This document shows, in pieces, positions 1 to 8,149 of a stretch of 64,000 nt of DNA; within the stretch, counting starts at the first letter, position 1, and each line of letters begins with the position of its first letter. The notes beneath the pieces were generated by a model that was not told the DNA's origin, made no database searches, and saw only the letters and a list, made by a program, of their open reading frames with translations. The position numbers were made by a program, and so were the translations under genes. This DNA comes from Oceanobacillus saliphilus (lineage in GTDB: Bacteria > Bacillota > Bacilli > Bacillales > Amphibacillaceae), in contig NZ_JALCZU010000006.1 in NCBI RefSeq assembly GCF_023522835.1, forward strand, positions 124,001 to 188,000, read 5' to 3'.

Positions 1-125
1 AGTTCCACAGCAGGGACACCATCATCCGCTTCGGCAATCACATTTATGTCCGGCTGTGCTGAAAGATAGGCCGAAACCCCGATTCGGACCATTTCATGAT
101 CATCAGCAAATAGTACATTAATCAT
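1..125 (-). CDS. liaR: LiaR/VraR-type response regulator (N-terminal part, cut by window edge)
   Basis: The 41 visible codons give the start of a receiver domain: the acidic pair in FADDHEMVRIG at about residues 6-16 is the typical beginning of a NarL-family response regulator. The gene runs off the left edge, so the phospho-acceptor Asp and the HTH output domain are not seen. Its ATG lies inside the last codons of the sensor kinase gene (8-base overlap), which indicates translational coupling. With the LiaF and LiaS genes upstream this is most likely LiaR, the regulator of the cell-envelope stress response. The family is inferred from context plus the N-terminus; the exact ortholog cannot be proven from a fragment. 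Confidence 0.85.
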   Translation of the reverse strand, partial: MINVLFADDHEMVRIGVSAYLSAQPDINVIAEADDGVPAVE

Positions 126-1161
126 CTTGCGTTTCCTCCTTTCCAAGCACCGGGACTTTTACTTCCAAGCGTGTTCCTTCGTTCGGCAGGCTGATAATTT
201 TAAAGCTTCCACCTACTTCATAGGCACGTTCCCTCATGTTTTGCATCCCATATGAACTTGTTTTTACTTTTTTCATATCGAAACCAATCCCATTATCGGC
301 CACTCTTAATATAATCGTTTCATCCCGCTCAATCAGTAGGATATTCATCGTCGTTGCTTTGGCATGTCGCAATGTGTTCGAGATTGATTCTTGTAAAATA
401 CGAAACAGTTGGTCTTCTATCCCTTTATCTACAGAAAAAGATTCCACTTTTGATACAATTTCCATCGGCACTTTCTGGGTAAGCTCATGTAACAATTCCT
501 CTACACCTTCCTGAAGGGACTTTCCTTTTAATGCTACAGGCCGCAGATGTAATAGTAATGCACGCATCTCCAGCTGGGATTGGTGTATCATTTTTTCCAC
601 CATCGTTAACTGCTTTTTAAGTGTCGGATTATCCGGTGGGTTCGCATCATTAATTGCAGACATCATCATCGAAGCGGCAAATAGCTGTTGACTTACTGAG
701 TCATGCAGTTCCCTTGCCAGACGGTTCCTTTCCTGGACAACGATTTCCTGTAGGCTTTTCTCTCTTTCATGAGCCCGTTCTGTAGATAGCCGCTGGGCAT
801 GTTCTGCCTGATTTCGGAGCTTCTCCTGCAATTGATCAATCCGTAAATGTATTCCCGTCATTTCTTTATACGGTTCCTCAATAAGCGATACTTTCTGCCC
901 CTTTACCATTTGATCAAGTTTACGTTCCACATGATGAAGCCTCTGCTTCGAGTACCATCCAATCGAAAGACCTGTAATGGTGCCAATCAAAATAGCGATT
1001 CCGAGCACCCAAACAACAAATGAAACATTGCCAAATCCCTCTGTCCAAACAGCAGACCAATTCGCTGGAGGAAAGAAAAGAAGCGTCACCCCTACAAGCA
1101 TGAGCGCAAACAGGATACTAAAGAGAATTGCCGTAAACACGGGACGAATAACGGTATTCAT
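118..1161 (-). CDS. liaS: LiaS/VraS-type envelope-stress sensor histidine kinase
   Basis: 347 aa membrane kinase that would phosphorylate LiaR when lipid II-cycle antibiotics damage the envelope. Two membrane segments (about residues 10-32 and 46-69) enclose a very short outside loop, the intramembrane-sensing layout of this family. A short HAMP/coiled-coil linker follows. The HisKA_3 dimerisation box RELHDSVSQQLF carries the phospho-acceptor His153, and the HATPase domain shows the N-box around NTLRHAKA (262) and the G1 box DNGIGF (289). The start ATG overlaps the liaF stop by four bases (ATGA), and the 3' end overlaps liaR, so the three are co-translated. Length and order match B. subtilis liaFSR. 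Confidence 0.93.
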   Translation of the reverse strand: MNTVIRPVFTAILFSILFALMLVGVTLLFFPPANWSAVWTEGFGNVSFVVWVLGIAILIGTITGLSIGWYSKQRLHHVERKLDQMVKGQKVSLIEEPYKEMTGIHLRIDQLQEKLRNQAEHAQRLSTERAHEREKSLQEIVVQERNRLARELHDSVSQQLFAASMMMSAINDANPPDNPTLKKQLTMVEKMIHQSQLEMRALLLHLRPVALKGKSLQEGVEELLHELTQKVPMEIVSKVESFSVDKGIEDQLFRILQESISNTLRHAKATTMNILLIERDETIILRVADNGIGFDMKKVKTSSYGMQNMRERAYEVGGSFKIISLPNEGTRLEVKVPVLGKEETQDD

Positions 1162-1886
1162 ATTCGCTTCACCTCGATATCTCCAGAGAGTAGGGAGGTT
1201 ATGATTTTTACCCGTGGGTATGCTTTATCATATTTCTCTGTTTGATAAAATAGCGAGCGATTCATTAACTTTCCTTCGTGCTTTCCTAGAATATGCGCTC
1301 GTCCAAAAATAGAACTGTGATGTATGCTTACTTCAACCTCATAAGGAACATAAATTTCGATATTTCCAATAAAATGCCGTATCGATATGACAGCCGTATC
1401 ATTTGGCAAAACCGTATTACTTAGATCGATAATACGGTCTCCAAAAATACCATTTATATTGACATCCTTCCACTGGTAGGCAGTATCCTCTGTTACTTGA
1501 TCACCAAAATAATTCTGGTCGAACAGCGGGGTAATTTCGATTAATGTCTCTTCCCTTATTTCCCCGCTTGGAAGGATTGGCTCGTCATATTCCGCTTCCT
1601 TTTTCGCCTTCGAATAATGAATGATAAATAAAACAACTGCTGCGATAATGAGGAAACGTACGGCCATTAAATTTAAGATGGCAAATACGAGACTGACCAA
1701 TGAGATCCAAAATAAGATCTTACCCCATAATTTATTGAAATATTTCCAGCCAATGTACATAAATAAGGCCGAGAATAAAGCTGGAATAATCGTACCTCCA
1801 TAAAAAAAGGCAATCTCAAAAATAAAGAGGATTACACCAATGATCAATATCCAGTTGAAATAATCTGTTGATAGTCGTTTGAACAT
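1158..1886 (-). CDS. liaF: LiaF-type inhibitor of the envelope-stress kinase
   Basis: 242 aa membrane protein with about three to four hydrophobic segments in the first 95 residues, a charged linker (SKAKKEAEYDEP) and a soluble beta-rich C-terminal domain (about 110-242). Known LiaF proteins keep LiaS switched off until stress. The start chosen is the ATG at 1886 because a strong AAGGGGGA ribosome site stands 7 bases before it; an open frame extends 22 codons further upstream without such a site. The ATGA overlap with liaS supports coupled translation. The gene follows the pspA-like gene after about 100 bases. Confidence 0.9.
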   Translation of the reverse strand: MFKRLSTDYFNWILIIGVILFIFEIAFFYGGTIIPALFSALFMYIGWKYFNKLWGKILFWISLVSLVFAILNLMAVRFLIIAAVVLFIIHYSKAKKEAEYDEPILPSGEIREETLIEITPLFDQNYFGDQVTEDTAYQWKDVNINGIFGDRIIDLSNTVLPNDTAVISIRHFIGNIEIYVPYEVEVSIHHSSIFGRAHILGKHEGKLMNRSLFYQTEKYDKAYPRVKIITSLLSGDIEVKRI

Positions 1887-1988
1887 CGCTGTAATCCCCC
1901 TTTTTATGTAATCGTATAGACGCAGAAGTACTGCGCCTGTACAGTATATCATGATTTATAATTTTCCTGCATCGTTTGATCCTGCTCT

Positions 1989-2621
1989 TTAATTAGCCTG
2001 TTCGTTCAATTCCTTTTCAAGTTTTGCTATTTTACTATCAAAGGTGCTTTTATAATAGGAGCTGTTTACTTTGTACTCCAAGTTCTCAATATATTGCTCC
2101 ATTTCTGCGAATTTAGAGAATGACTTATCCGAAGTCTCTTCCACCACTTTATTAATTTGGTGATTTGCTTTTGCAATATTTTCCCTGCCCATCAATTCCA
2201 TTCTGCGCAAATGCATGTCCTTTAATCGATGTTTCATATCTTCATAATTTTGTTCCAATGTTTCAAGTTGCTCCAATGCCTCTTCGCGGGAAGCTTTCAT
2301 CCGATCAGCCCGTACTTGATATTCTTCATGTTCCTTTAAAGCAAACTCATGCATCGTTTCTTCCCCAGCCTTATTCGCAATTGCCGCCTGTTTTAGGCGT
2401 CTGTCGGCAAGATCTCGTGCCTTCAAGTATTCTCTTGAAAATTCCTCTTTTAACTTGTACTGGCGATCAATCAATTTTCTAACCTTTTCTTTTTCCTGCT
2501 CACTTTGACGTAAATATTGATTTAAAGCTGCAATCGGATTTTTCTGTTCCTTTTTATCCAGCATCGTATGAAGGTCTGCAGAAACGGTTTCTTTAATCCT
2601 TGTAAAAATATTCGTTGACAT
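1989..2621 (-). CDS. liaH: LiaH/PspA/IM30-family membrane-protecting protein
   Basis: 210 aa, almost entirely charged and heptad-like from about residue 25 to 205, the coiled-coil signature of the PspA/IM30/Vipp1 family (LiaH of B. subtilis is about 225 aa). These proteins form large rings on the inner face of stressed membranes. The N-terminus MSTNIFTRIKETV followed by NPIAALNQYLRQ matches the family's amphipathic helix and conserved helical start. An AAAGGAGAG site lies 7 bases before the ATG. It sits between the small membrane-protein gene and liaF; no liaG is present. The symbol rests on context, since sequence alone would only say PspA family. Confidence 0.88.
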   Translation of the reverse strand: MSTNIFTRIKETVSADLHTMLDKKEQKNPIAALNQYLRQSEQEKEKVRKLIDRQYKLKEEFSREYLKARDLADRRLKQAAIANKAGEETMHEFALKEHEEYQVRADRMKASREEALEQLETLEQNYEDMKHRLKDMHLRRMELMGRENIAKANHQINKVVEETSDKSFSKFAEMEQYIENLEYKVNSSYYKSTFDSKIAKLEKELNEQAN

Positions 2622-2644
2622 CTAAATCTCTCCTTTTATTTAAA

Positions 2645-2995
2645 TTATCTGTTCAAATCTGCCCATTGACGTTCAAAATTGGTAAACGGGTCGTCTTCTT
2701 CCACCACACGAACAACCGGACTTTCATCTTCATTCCAGTTTTTGTAGATGAGGTAGAGGACATAAGCAGCAGCCACTCCGATGACGGCATACATATTGGA
2801 AAATGTAATGCTCAATACAAGCAGTCCAACAATTGCCCAGCCAACTTTTCCGACTGTGGAATCGCTGTTGACAAATCTTTTGAAAACGATATAGAGCAAC
2901 CAGATGCTCAGAGCCAGCAATGCCATTGGACCAATATTGGCCACAAGAATCAACAATGCAACAAGCCCTCCGACGAACAATAGAAATTTTTTCAT
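2645..2995 (-). CDS. LiaI-like small membrane protein
   Basis: 116 aa with four hydrophobic stretches (about residues 4-20, 21-38, 51-68 and 69-85) and an acidic, soluble C-terminal tail ending NFERQWADLNR. It is first in the lia operon, 23 bases before the PspA-like gene, the place occupied in B. subtilis by LiaI, the membrane anchor of LiaH. Sequence similarity to LiaI cannot be judged by eye, so the role as LiaH anchor is an inference from position, size and topology. GAAAGGAGG precedes the ATG by 7 bases. Confidence 0.75.
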   Translation of the reverse strand: MKKFLLFVGGLVALLILVANIGPMALLALSIWLLYIVFKRFVNSDSTVGKVGWAIVGLLVLSITFSNMYAVIGVAAAYVLYLIYKNWNEDESPVVRVVEEDDPFTNFERQWADLNR

Positions 2996-3027
2996 TTCTT
3001 TTCCTCCTTTCTTTATCCTAAACCAAT

Positions 3028-3056
3028 CATATCCGTAAAAACGCTCCTCCGTAATG
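3028..3056 (-). promoter_or_regulatory. Candidate promoter of the lia operon
   Basis: TATGAT (-10, 3028-3033) follows a poor -35 (TTACGG) after 17 bases, about 35 bases upstream of the first lia gene. A weak -35 is expected where a response regulator recruits polymerase, but no LiaR box could be confirmed by eye. Confidence 0.35.
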
Positions 3057-3095
3057 AGCCTCAGCTATATTTCCAACTACGCCCACAGACCTATA

Positions 3096-3127
3096 GGTGC
3101 CTGTCACTCCTCGATTTTTGTCGGTAT
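3096..3127 (+). repeat. 32-base dispersed repeat, copy 1 (GTGCCTGTCACTCC family)
   Basis: Starts GGTGCCTGTCACTCC and continues TCGATTTTTGTCGG. The same block recurs at 9739 and 13385 with only a few changes, always on the plus strand and always between genes. It lies upstream of the lia operon. No coding potential is seen. Confidence 0.75.
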
Positions 3128-3152
3128 TTATCGAACAGAATTTACTCATAAC

Positions 3153-3177
3153 GATTAGAAAACTTGGTTGTCACCAA
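3153..3177 (+). repeat. Truncated copy of the 88-base hairpin repeat (copy 1)
   Basis: Contains TTAGAAAACTTGGTTGTCACCAAG, the left end of the element seen complete at 51030. The right arm and the second half are missing. The CTTGG/CCAAG mini-hairpin is intact. Confidence 0.6.
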
Positions 3178-3235
3178 GGTACGTTTTCAAACGATTTTAC
3201 TCGATGACATTCATTTGACCGATAAAACAGCAAAT

Positions 3236-3270
3236 AAAAGCTGCCTCTAATTCAGGCAGCTTTTATTATT
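3236..3270. terminator. Strong bidirectional terminator-like hairpin
   Basis: An 11-bp perfect stem (AAAAGCTGCCT with AGGCAGCTTTT) and a 7-base loop, with T-rich sequence on both sides. Nearest upstream minus-strand gene is dedA, about 200 bases away; no open frame of note lies between, so this may be its final terminator. Confidence 0.7.
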
Positions 3271-3426
3271 AAGATAACAACGATCTTGTTAATCTTTTTA
3301 ATATTAGTAGATAATAGATTCTGTTATTTAGTTCAATAAGAGAATAGATCAGGATCTCTCAGAACGGGTCTATTATGATGTGTAAAACAGGCTAATTTAA
3401 TGATAAAACATTAATATAACAGCGAA

Positions 3427-3454
3427 AATGACGTATGCCAGTACTTACGTCATT
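3427..3454 (-). terminator. Hairpin directly after dedA
   Basis: AATGACGT and ACGTCATT form an 8-bp stem around a 12-base loop, 15 bases after the dedA stop codon, followed on the minus strand by TTTTCG. The short T run makes it a weak terminator candidate. Confidence 0.45.
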
Positions 3455-3468
3455 TGGTGCCTTCATTT

Positions 3469-4083
3469 TCATTCTTTCTTTTTTCTTTTCTTCCTCATAT
3501 ACCAGACTGCAAATAACACGACCGCGATACCTACCAATATATAGACAACAGAGGAATACATATCCATAATTCCAAGTATATCCTCCCAATTTTCACCAAG
3601 GACAACACCGACTGAAATAAGTATTATATTCCAGATGAATGTACCAATTGTAGTAAAAAACAAAAATACGGTAAACTTCATATTCGACATACCTGCAGGG
3701 ATTGAAATAAGGCTTCGAATCAATGGAATCATTCTGCAAAACAGTACCGTCCAGTACCCATATTTATCAAACCATGCATCCGCTCTATGAATATCCTCTT
3801 TGCTGACACGAAGAACATGACCCCAGCGATCAACTATCTTCTCCAATCTTTCCACATCTATCAACAGCCCGACGCTGTATAAAATCATCGCACCGATTAC
3901 GGAACCGAGTGTCGCTGCAACAAGAATACCTATCACCGTCAATTCCGTATATGTTGTCAGAAATCCACCGAAAGGAAGAACGATTTCAGAAGGAATAGGC
4001 GGAAAAATATTCTCAAGAGCCATCATAAGGAAAACTCCGAGATATCCCAATTGTTCCATAACGTCAGTAACCCAACTTTGCAT
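3469..4083 (-). CDS. DedA-family membrane protein
   Basis: 204 aa integral membrane protein of the DedA/VTT family; recent work links the family to undecaprenyl-phosphate or phospholipid flipping. Visible marks are the early motif with PPIPSE at about residues 27-32, the glycine-rich GSVIGAMILYSVG segment, and the re-entrant motif FCRMIPLIRSLISIPAGMS (about residues 124-142) with the conserved F/G-x3-R-x3-P-x3-R spacing. A strongly basic tail RKKRKKK ends the protein. The ATG at 4083 was chosen since CTGGAGGC lies 6 bases upstream; an in-frame ATG ten codons earlier has no ribosome site. Single gene with its own hairpins downstream. Confidence 0.9.
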   Translation of the reverse strand: MQSWVTDVMEQLGYLGVFLMMALENIFPPIPSEIVLPFGGFLTTYTELTVIGILVAATLGSVIGAMILYSVGLLIDVERLEKIVDRWGHVLRVSKEDIHRADAWFDKYGYWTVLFCRMIPLIRSLISIPAGMSNMKFTVFLFFTTIGTFIWNIILISVGVVLGENWEDILGIMDMYSSVVYILVGIAVVLFAVWYMRKKRKKKE

Positions 4084-4155
4084 AAGTGCCTCCAGTAAAT
4101 AATGGTTGTCCATTCATTCATATGTCAAACATCATTGAAATATTTATTAATAATC

Positions 4156-4222
4156 GTTAGAAACTTGGCTGTCATCATTCCTTTTGGTGGGAGCCTTCGT
4201 TGTACTTACCCAGATAAAAAAA
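4156..4222 (+). repeat. Degenerate copy of the 88-base hairpin repeat (copy 2)
   Basis: GTTAGAAACTTGGCTGTCAT ... GGGAGCCTTCGTTGTACTTA ... CAGATAAA aligns with the full element at 51030 over most of its length, with a weakened hairpin. It lies upstream of dedA. Confidence 0.55.
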
Positions 4223-4276
4223 TACCATGCAAGTCACGAGCGGATCCACGATGATGGTTTCCGATCTACAAGAAAA

Positions 4277-4312
4277 TGAAAAAGAACCCTCAACAATCAA
4301 TAAGGGGTCTTC
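4277..4312 (-). terminator. Terminator of the DUF1836-monooxygenase operon
   Basis: On the minus strand AAGACCCCT pairs with AGGGTTCTT across a 12-base loop and is followed by TTTTTC, 53 bases after the monooxygenase stop. Confidence 0.7.
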
Positions 4313-4364
4313 ATTCAACAGCTTTCATTAAGTAAAACTTCACACAGTCCGATATGTGGATAAA

Positions 4365-5363
4365 TCACTGCTTTTCCTTTAATTTAAATTCATCAGCAAG
4401 TAACCGATAAGATTTTTTTCTGGCCTCATAGCTATGTGTAATCGTAACAACCATGATTTCATCTGTTGCATATAATTCCTGCAGTTCCTCCAGCTTTTTT
4501 CTTATCATTAGAGGATCTCCAACAATCTGACTATGCTTCATTTTCTCTACCATCTGTAAATCATCATTTGTGTAAGGGTAAGCATTTGCTTCTCTTAGTG
4601 AAGGGACGCCGCTTTTTCCCATCCCCTTCGATTGCTGAAACTTCCACAGAATATTGCTTTTCGCCAGTTCTTCTGCTTCTTCATTTGTTTCCGCACAAAT
4701 TACGGAAACAGTTACAAATGCTTTTGGTTTTTCTCCTAGAAAATGATCATAATAACTTTTCACAATTGACGGGCCATCTTGATTACTCATAAAATGACCA
4801 TATACATATGGCAATCCTTTCTCTGCCGCTAACTTTGCACTTTTACCACTCGTTCCAAGGAGCCATGGAACTGGAGCTATTTCTGGCACAGGTGCCGCTG
4901 TCACGTTGGAAAATAGATGGTCTTCCGGAAAATTTCCATCAAGGAAATGCATCAGTTCATCAATCAGAACAGGCATCTTCTGCACCTTTTCCAGAAAGTT
5001 ACCAGCCAGCGCTATAGAGACCTCAGCAGATCCACCAGGGGCTCTTCCTAATCCGATATCAATTCTTCCCGGGAACATGGTTGCCAACACATTATATCTT
5101 TCTGCAATATTATACGGTTTATAATTAGGCAAAAGAACAGCACCAGCTCCCAAACGAATCTTACTCGTTTTAGAACCTATCATTCCTAAAAGAATATCCG
5201 GAGCAGGACTGGATAAGCCATCGAGATCATGGTGCTCAGCCACCCAAAAACGAGTGTAACCCAACACATCAGCCTGCTTGGCCAATTCGATTGTAGCTTC
5301 AAGGGCTTCTTTTGGAGTCCTTCCTTTGGAAACAGGAGCCTGATCCAAAATACTAAGCTTCAT
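4365..5363 (-). CDS. Luciferase-like (LLM-class) flavin-dependent monooxygenase
   Basis: 332 aa, full length for the bacterial luciferase-like family that uses reduced FMN to oxygenate small molecules. The N-terminus MKLSILDQAPVSKG, the WVAEHHDLDGLSSPAPDILLG segment (about 42-62, the His-rich flavin-site motif), IRLGAGAVLLPNY and GRIDIGLGRAPGG (about 101-113) are standard for the YvbT/YceB-like subgroup. The substrate is unknown. GGAGGGGG stands 6 bases before the ATG, which lies inside the end of the DUF1836 gene (11-base overlap), so the two are made together. A terminator follows. Confidence 0.88.
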   Translation of the reverse strand: MKLSILDQAPVSKGRTPKEALEATIELAKQADVLGYTRFWVAEHHDLDGLSSPAPDILLGMIGSKTSKIRLGAGAVLLPNYKPYNIAERYNVLATMFPGRIDIGLGRAPGGSAEVSIALAGNFLEKVQKMPVLIDELMHFLDGNFPEDHLFSNVTAAPVPEIAPVPWLLGTSGKSAKLAAEKGLPYVYGHFMSNQDGPSIVKSYYDHFLGEKPKAFVTVSVICAETNEEAEELAKSNILWKFQQSKGMGKSGVPSLREANAYPYTNDDLQMVEKMKHSQIVGDPLMIRKKLEELQELYATDEIMVVTITHSYEARKKSYRLLADEFKLKEKQ

Positions 5364-5946
5364 TCTTTTCCCCCTCCTTTTTCTTCATATCGTCGACGAT
5401 TTTCTCTGCAGCTCTTCGGTAATAATTGCTCATACTCGAAAAGGTTGCTACCAGTAAAACGTTTTCCAAATATTCTTCATCATGATCATTAGTTAATTTT
5501 TTCGCTTCTTTTTTTGCATCGATCATCTGGTCCTCAACATTTTTTATGAACATGGTACTGTTTTTTTCCATTAAGTCCAGGTAGCTTCTGTATAACTGAT
5601 GCAGGTTGAAATCTTCACTCACTATTTTTGTATTCAGATCATCAAGCGTCTTCTTCACATCGTTGATTGATAATGCACTTTTCATTTGGTATATCAGACT
5701 GATTAGTATCAGATGGTCCTTGGAATATTTTTTGTTTTTAATAGGAAAAAAGAGTTTTCCCTTCGCGTAATTGTTAATCATTGTTTTTGTTAGAACTTTT
5801 TCTTCATCATTACGCTTGGACGCTGCAAATTTATTTTCAAACAGCTGAATGACCTGATCCATATATAAATCCAGATTAGGAATATCATCCAGTGTCAGTT
5901 GGGTATCCATATTTAGAGAATCAATTAGCCCATTATTATTTTCCAT
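5353..5946 (-). CDS. DUF1836 protein (MerR/HTH-like, possible regulator)
   Basis: 197 aa soluble protein. The central part LDLYMDQVIQLFE ... TKTMINNYAKGKLFFPIKNKKYSKDHLI (about residues 26-75) is the DUF1836 pattern, which resembles a small helix-turn-helix fold and is often proposed to bind DNA. It also carries an unusually acidic N-terminus and a lysine/glutamate C-terminal helix. It is first in a two-gene operon with the LLM monooxygenase and divergent from the hemolysin-III gene, with facing promoters in the 130-base gap. A regulatory role for either neighbour is only a guess from position. GGAG lies 8 bases before the ATG. Confidence 0.75.
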   Translation of the reverse strand: MENNNGLIDSLNMDTQLTLDDIPNLDLYMDQVIQLFENKFAASKRNDEEKVLTKTMINNYAKGKLFFPIKNKKYSKDHLILISLIYQMKSALSINDVKKTLDDLNTKIVSEDFNLHQLYRSYLDLMEKNSTMFIKNVEDQMIDAKKEAKKLTNDHDEEYLENVLLVATFSSMSNYYRRAAEKIVDDMKKKEGEKNEA

Positions 5947-5978
5947 TGTTTAAACTCCATTTTTAAAGGTTTTGTTAC

Positions 5979-6007
5979 ATTATACGTGATATGATTTTCA
6001 AAGTAAA
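5979..6007 (-). promoter_or_regulatory. Promoter of the DUF1836-monooxygenase operon
   Basis: TTTACT (-35), 17-base spacer, TATAAT (-10, 5979-5984), about 35 bases before the ATG. It abuts the divergent promoter of the hemolysin-III gene, with 3 bases between the two -35 boxes. Confidence 0.6.
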
Positions 6008-6010
6008 ACA

Positions 6011-6039
6011 TTGACTATATATCAACATAAGGTTATTAT
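6011..6039 (+). promoter_or_regulatory. Promoter of the hemolysin-III gene
   Basis: TTGACT (-35, 6011-6016), 17-base spacer, TATTAT (-10, 6034-6039). The TGATATAGTT stretch lies just downstream. Confidence 0.65.
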
Positions 6040-6087
6040 CATGATATAGTTTCCAAAACTACATATCATTATAGGGATGTGAACAAA

Positions 6088-6735
6088 GTGAATAAATATA
6101 TTCGAGAACCAATTAATGGATTTACACATCTATTTGGAGCCATCATGGCAGCTGTTGGCTTGGCAGCTCTGGTTATGAAAGTATCTGCAACATCTGACGC
6201 TGCATTGGATTTTATGGCAGTCATTATATTTGGAGTAAGTATGATTTTATTATATACCGCTTCAGCAACCTATCATATGGTTGTTGCAAAAGATTGGGTG
6301 ATCGCATTTTTACGAAAAATTGACCATTCGATGATATTTGTCCTGATTGCAGGCACCTACACACCGTTTTGTTTGATTACGTTAAATGGGGTAAAAGGCT
6401 GGTCAATATTTGCAGTGATTAGCGCCTTAGCGTTAATCGGAGTTACATTTAAATTGATTTGGTTTCATTCACCAAGATGGCTGTCCACAGCACTTTACGT
6501 GATAATGGGCTGGATCATGATCTTTTTCAGTGGATCACTTGCAGCCGAAATTGGGAAAAACGGGATGATATTCCTCGTTGCAGGCGGGCTGTTCTATACA
6601 ATCGGTGCCCTTATATATTGGTTGAAACCAAGTTTTTTATCCTTTAAGCAATTTGGTTTTCATGAGATTTTCCATCTATTCATCTTAGTTGGGAGCCTAT
6701 TCCATTTCATCTGTATTTACATGTATGTTTTATAA
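6088..6735 (+). CDS. Hemolysin III / PAQR-family seven-helix membrane protein
   Basis: 215 aa with seven hydrophobic segments. Family marks: NGFTHLFGAIMA near the start, SATYHMV (about 60-66), KIDHSMIFVLIAGTYTPF (about 77-94) and the C-terminal HEIFHLFILVGSLFHF with conserved histidines, which in PAQR proteins coordinate a metal. Despite the name, a haemolytic role is not established; bacterial relatives act on membrane physiology. GTG at 6088 is preferred because AGGGATGTGA lies 5-8 bases upstream; the GTG three codons earlier is too close to that site. Own promoter and terminator make it monocistronic. Confidence 0.87.
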   Translation: MNKYIREPINGFTHLFGAIMAAVGLAALVMKVSATSDAALDFMAVIIFGVSMILLYTASATYHMVVAKDWVIAFLRKIDHSMIFVLIAGTYTPFCLITLNGVKGWSIFAVISALALIGVTFKLIWFHSPRWLSTALYVIMGWIMIFFSGSLAAEIGKNGMIFLVAGGLFYTIGALIYWLKPSFLSFKQFGFHEIFHLFILVGSLFHFICIYMYVL

Positions 6736-6742
6736 AAGAAAA

Positions 6743-6773
6743 AACGAACTTGCCAACAATCGGTAAGTTCGTT
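6743..6773. terminator. Shared terminator between convergent genes
   Basis: Perfect 12-bp stem AACGAACTTGCC / GGTAAGTTCGTT allowing one loop edge change, with A-rich and T-rich flanks, serving the hemolysin-III gene and the convergent M42 peptidase gene. Confidence 0.8.
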
Positions 6774-6781
6774 TCTTTCCT

Positions 6782-7837
6782 TTAATAGGATAAAATCTTT
6801 GATTGCAAATAATGGTAAAGCAGGTTTTCAGTATGGATTAATGATGTCTCATGCGTTCTTTCAAATGCATGGGAAGAATCAATCCCCGGGCCAACCAAGC
6901 CATGAATGATATCATGACCGGCTCGGATGGCAGCAGATGCATCAGAACCGTAATATGGATAAATATCCAGTTTATAGCCGATATCATTTGATTCCGCAAT
7001 GTTGACCAAATGCGTGCGCAGTGCATAATGATACGGTCCGCTTGCATCTTTGACACAAATGGATACCGTATATTCGTCTGTCGATTGGCCATCCCCCATT
7101 GCTCCCATATCTACTGCCAAGTATTCGACAGTTTGCGGCGTGATATTGGAATTACCGCCATAGCCGATTTCCTCATTATTTGAAATAAGAAAATGTGTAG
7201 TGTGTGGCAATGTAATGTTTTCTTCCTTTATCCGTTTAATCAGCTGCAGTAAAATACCTACACTTGCTTTATCATCCAGATGACGTGATTTGATAAATCC
7301 ATTATCCGTCATTTGGACTCTTGGATCGAATGAAACAAAATCCCCTACTTCGATACCTAAATTCCTGATGTCCTCTGCATTTTCAACCTTTGCATCAATA
7401 CGCACTTCCATGTTTTGCTGATTCCGTTTTGCATCACCTGCATCCTTATAAACATGGACAGATGTCTGATGCATGAGAATGGTTCCTGTAAAAATGTTAC
7501 CTCCGGAAGTTTGAATTTCACAATATTCCCCTTCAATGGAGTTATAGCGGAATCCTCCAATCAGGTCCAGGCGAAGTCGCCCATTACTTTTTATTTCCTT
7601 TACCATTGCACCTAAAGTATCCACGTGGGCAGTCAGCATTCTATGTTCGTCATTATTCACACCAGGTAATGTTGCGATTAAACCGCCTTTTCGATTGCGA
7701 TGCGTTTCCACATTTAAATCCTGCAAATAATTTTCAACGAATTGAATAACTTTAAATGTGTTTCCCGATGGACTCGGAATGGATACTAATTGTTTAATAA
7801 GTTCTTTCGTTTGGCTTACATTTGGATATGTATTCAT
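6782..7837 (-). CDS. M42-family aminopeptidase (glutamyl aminopeptidase/deblocking type)
   Basis: 351 aa, the usual size for tetrahedral M42 metallo-aminopeptidases that trim cytoplasmic peptides. Metal and catalytic residues are visible: TAHVDTLG (His71, Asp73), SRHLDDKASVG (bridging Asp), SNNEEIGYGG (catalytic Glu pair), AVDMGAMG (Asp) and SSHAFERTH (final His). All ligands expected for two metal ions are present, so the enzyme should be active. AAAGGAG lies 8 bases before the ATG. Monocistronic by layout. The exact peptide preference cannot be told from the sequence. Confidence 0.92.
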   Translation of the reverse strand: MNTYPNVSQTKELIKQLVSIPSPSGNTFKVIQFVENYLQDLNVETHRNRKGGLIATLPGVNNDEHRMLTAHVDTLGAMVKEIKSNGRLRLDLIGGFRYNSIEGEYCEIQTSGGNIFTGTILMHQTSVHVYKDAGDAKRNQQNMEVRIDAKVENAEDIRNLGIEVGDFVSFDPRVQMTDNGFIKSRHLDDKASVGILLQLIKRIKEENITLPHTTHFLISNNEEIGYGGNSNITPQTVEYLAVDMGAMGDGQSTDEYTVSICVKDASGPYHYALRTHLVNIAESNDIGYKLDIYPYYGSDASAAIRAGHDIIHGLVGPGIDSSHAFERTHETSLIHTENLLYHYLQSKILSY

Positions 7838-8109
7838 ATTGCACTACTCCTTTCCATGATCCTCTATTGATATATTACAGGTTATTATTCGGAAATAACA
7901 GTAGCAGCAGCTGTTACTATAACTATCATTTTATTCGTACAAGTACTCCTCTGTTCGATTCCAGACCAATTCTATCATTTTATCATCCCGATACCAGCTG
8001 TCAGTGAACGCAAGTATTTACGGGCTTGATTGCCTGAGAAACTATTTCCCATTATTAGTGCAGTAGATTTAGCATAAAAAGAAGTTTTTTTAAATCCTCG
8101 ACTACCAAA

Positions 8110-8143
8110 AAAACGCCAATCCCATTAACGGAATTGGCGTTTT
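8110..8143. terminator. Terminator of the 3D-domain gene
   Basis: AAAACGCCAAT pairs with ATTGGCGTTTT (11 bp, 12-base loop), 6 bases after the stop codon on the minus strand, followed by TTTTTTGG. The remaining sequence between 7838 and 8109 shows no gene or clear site. Confidence 0.8.
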
Positions 8144-8149
8144 ATATTA

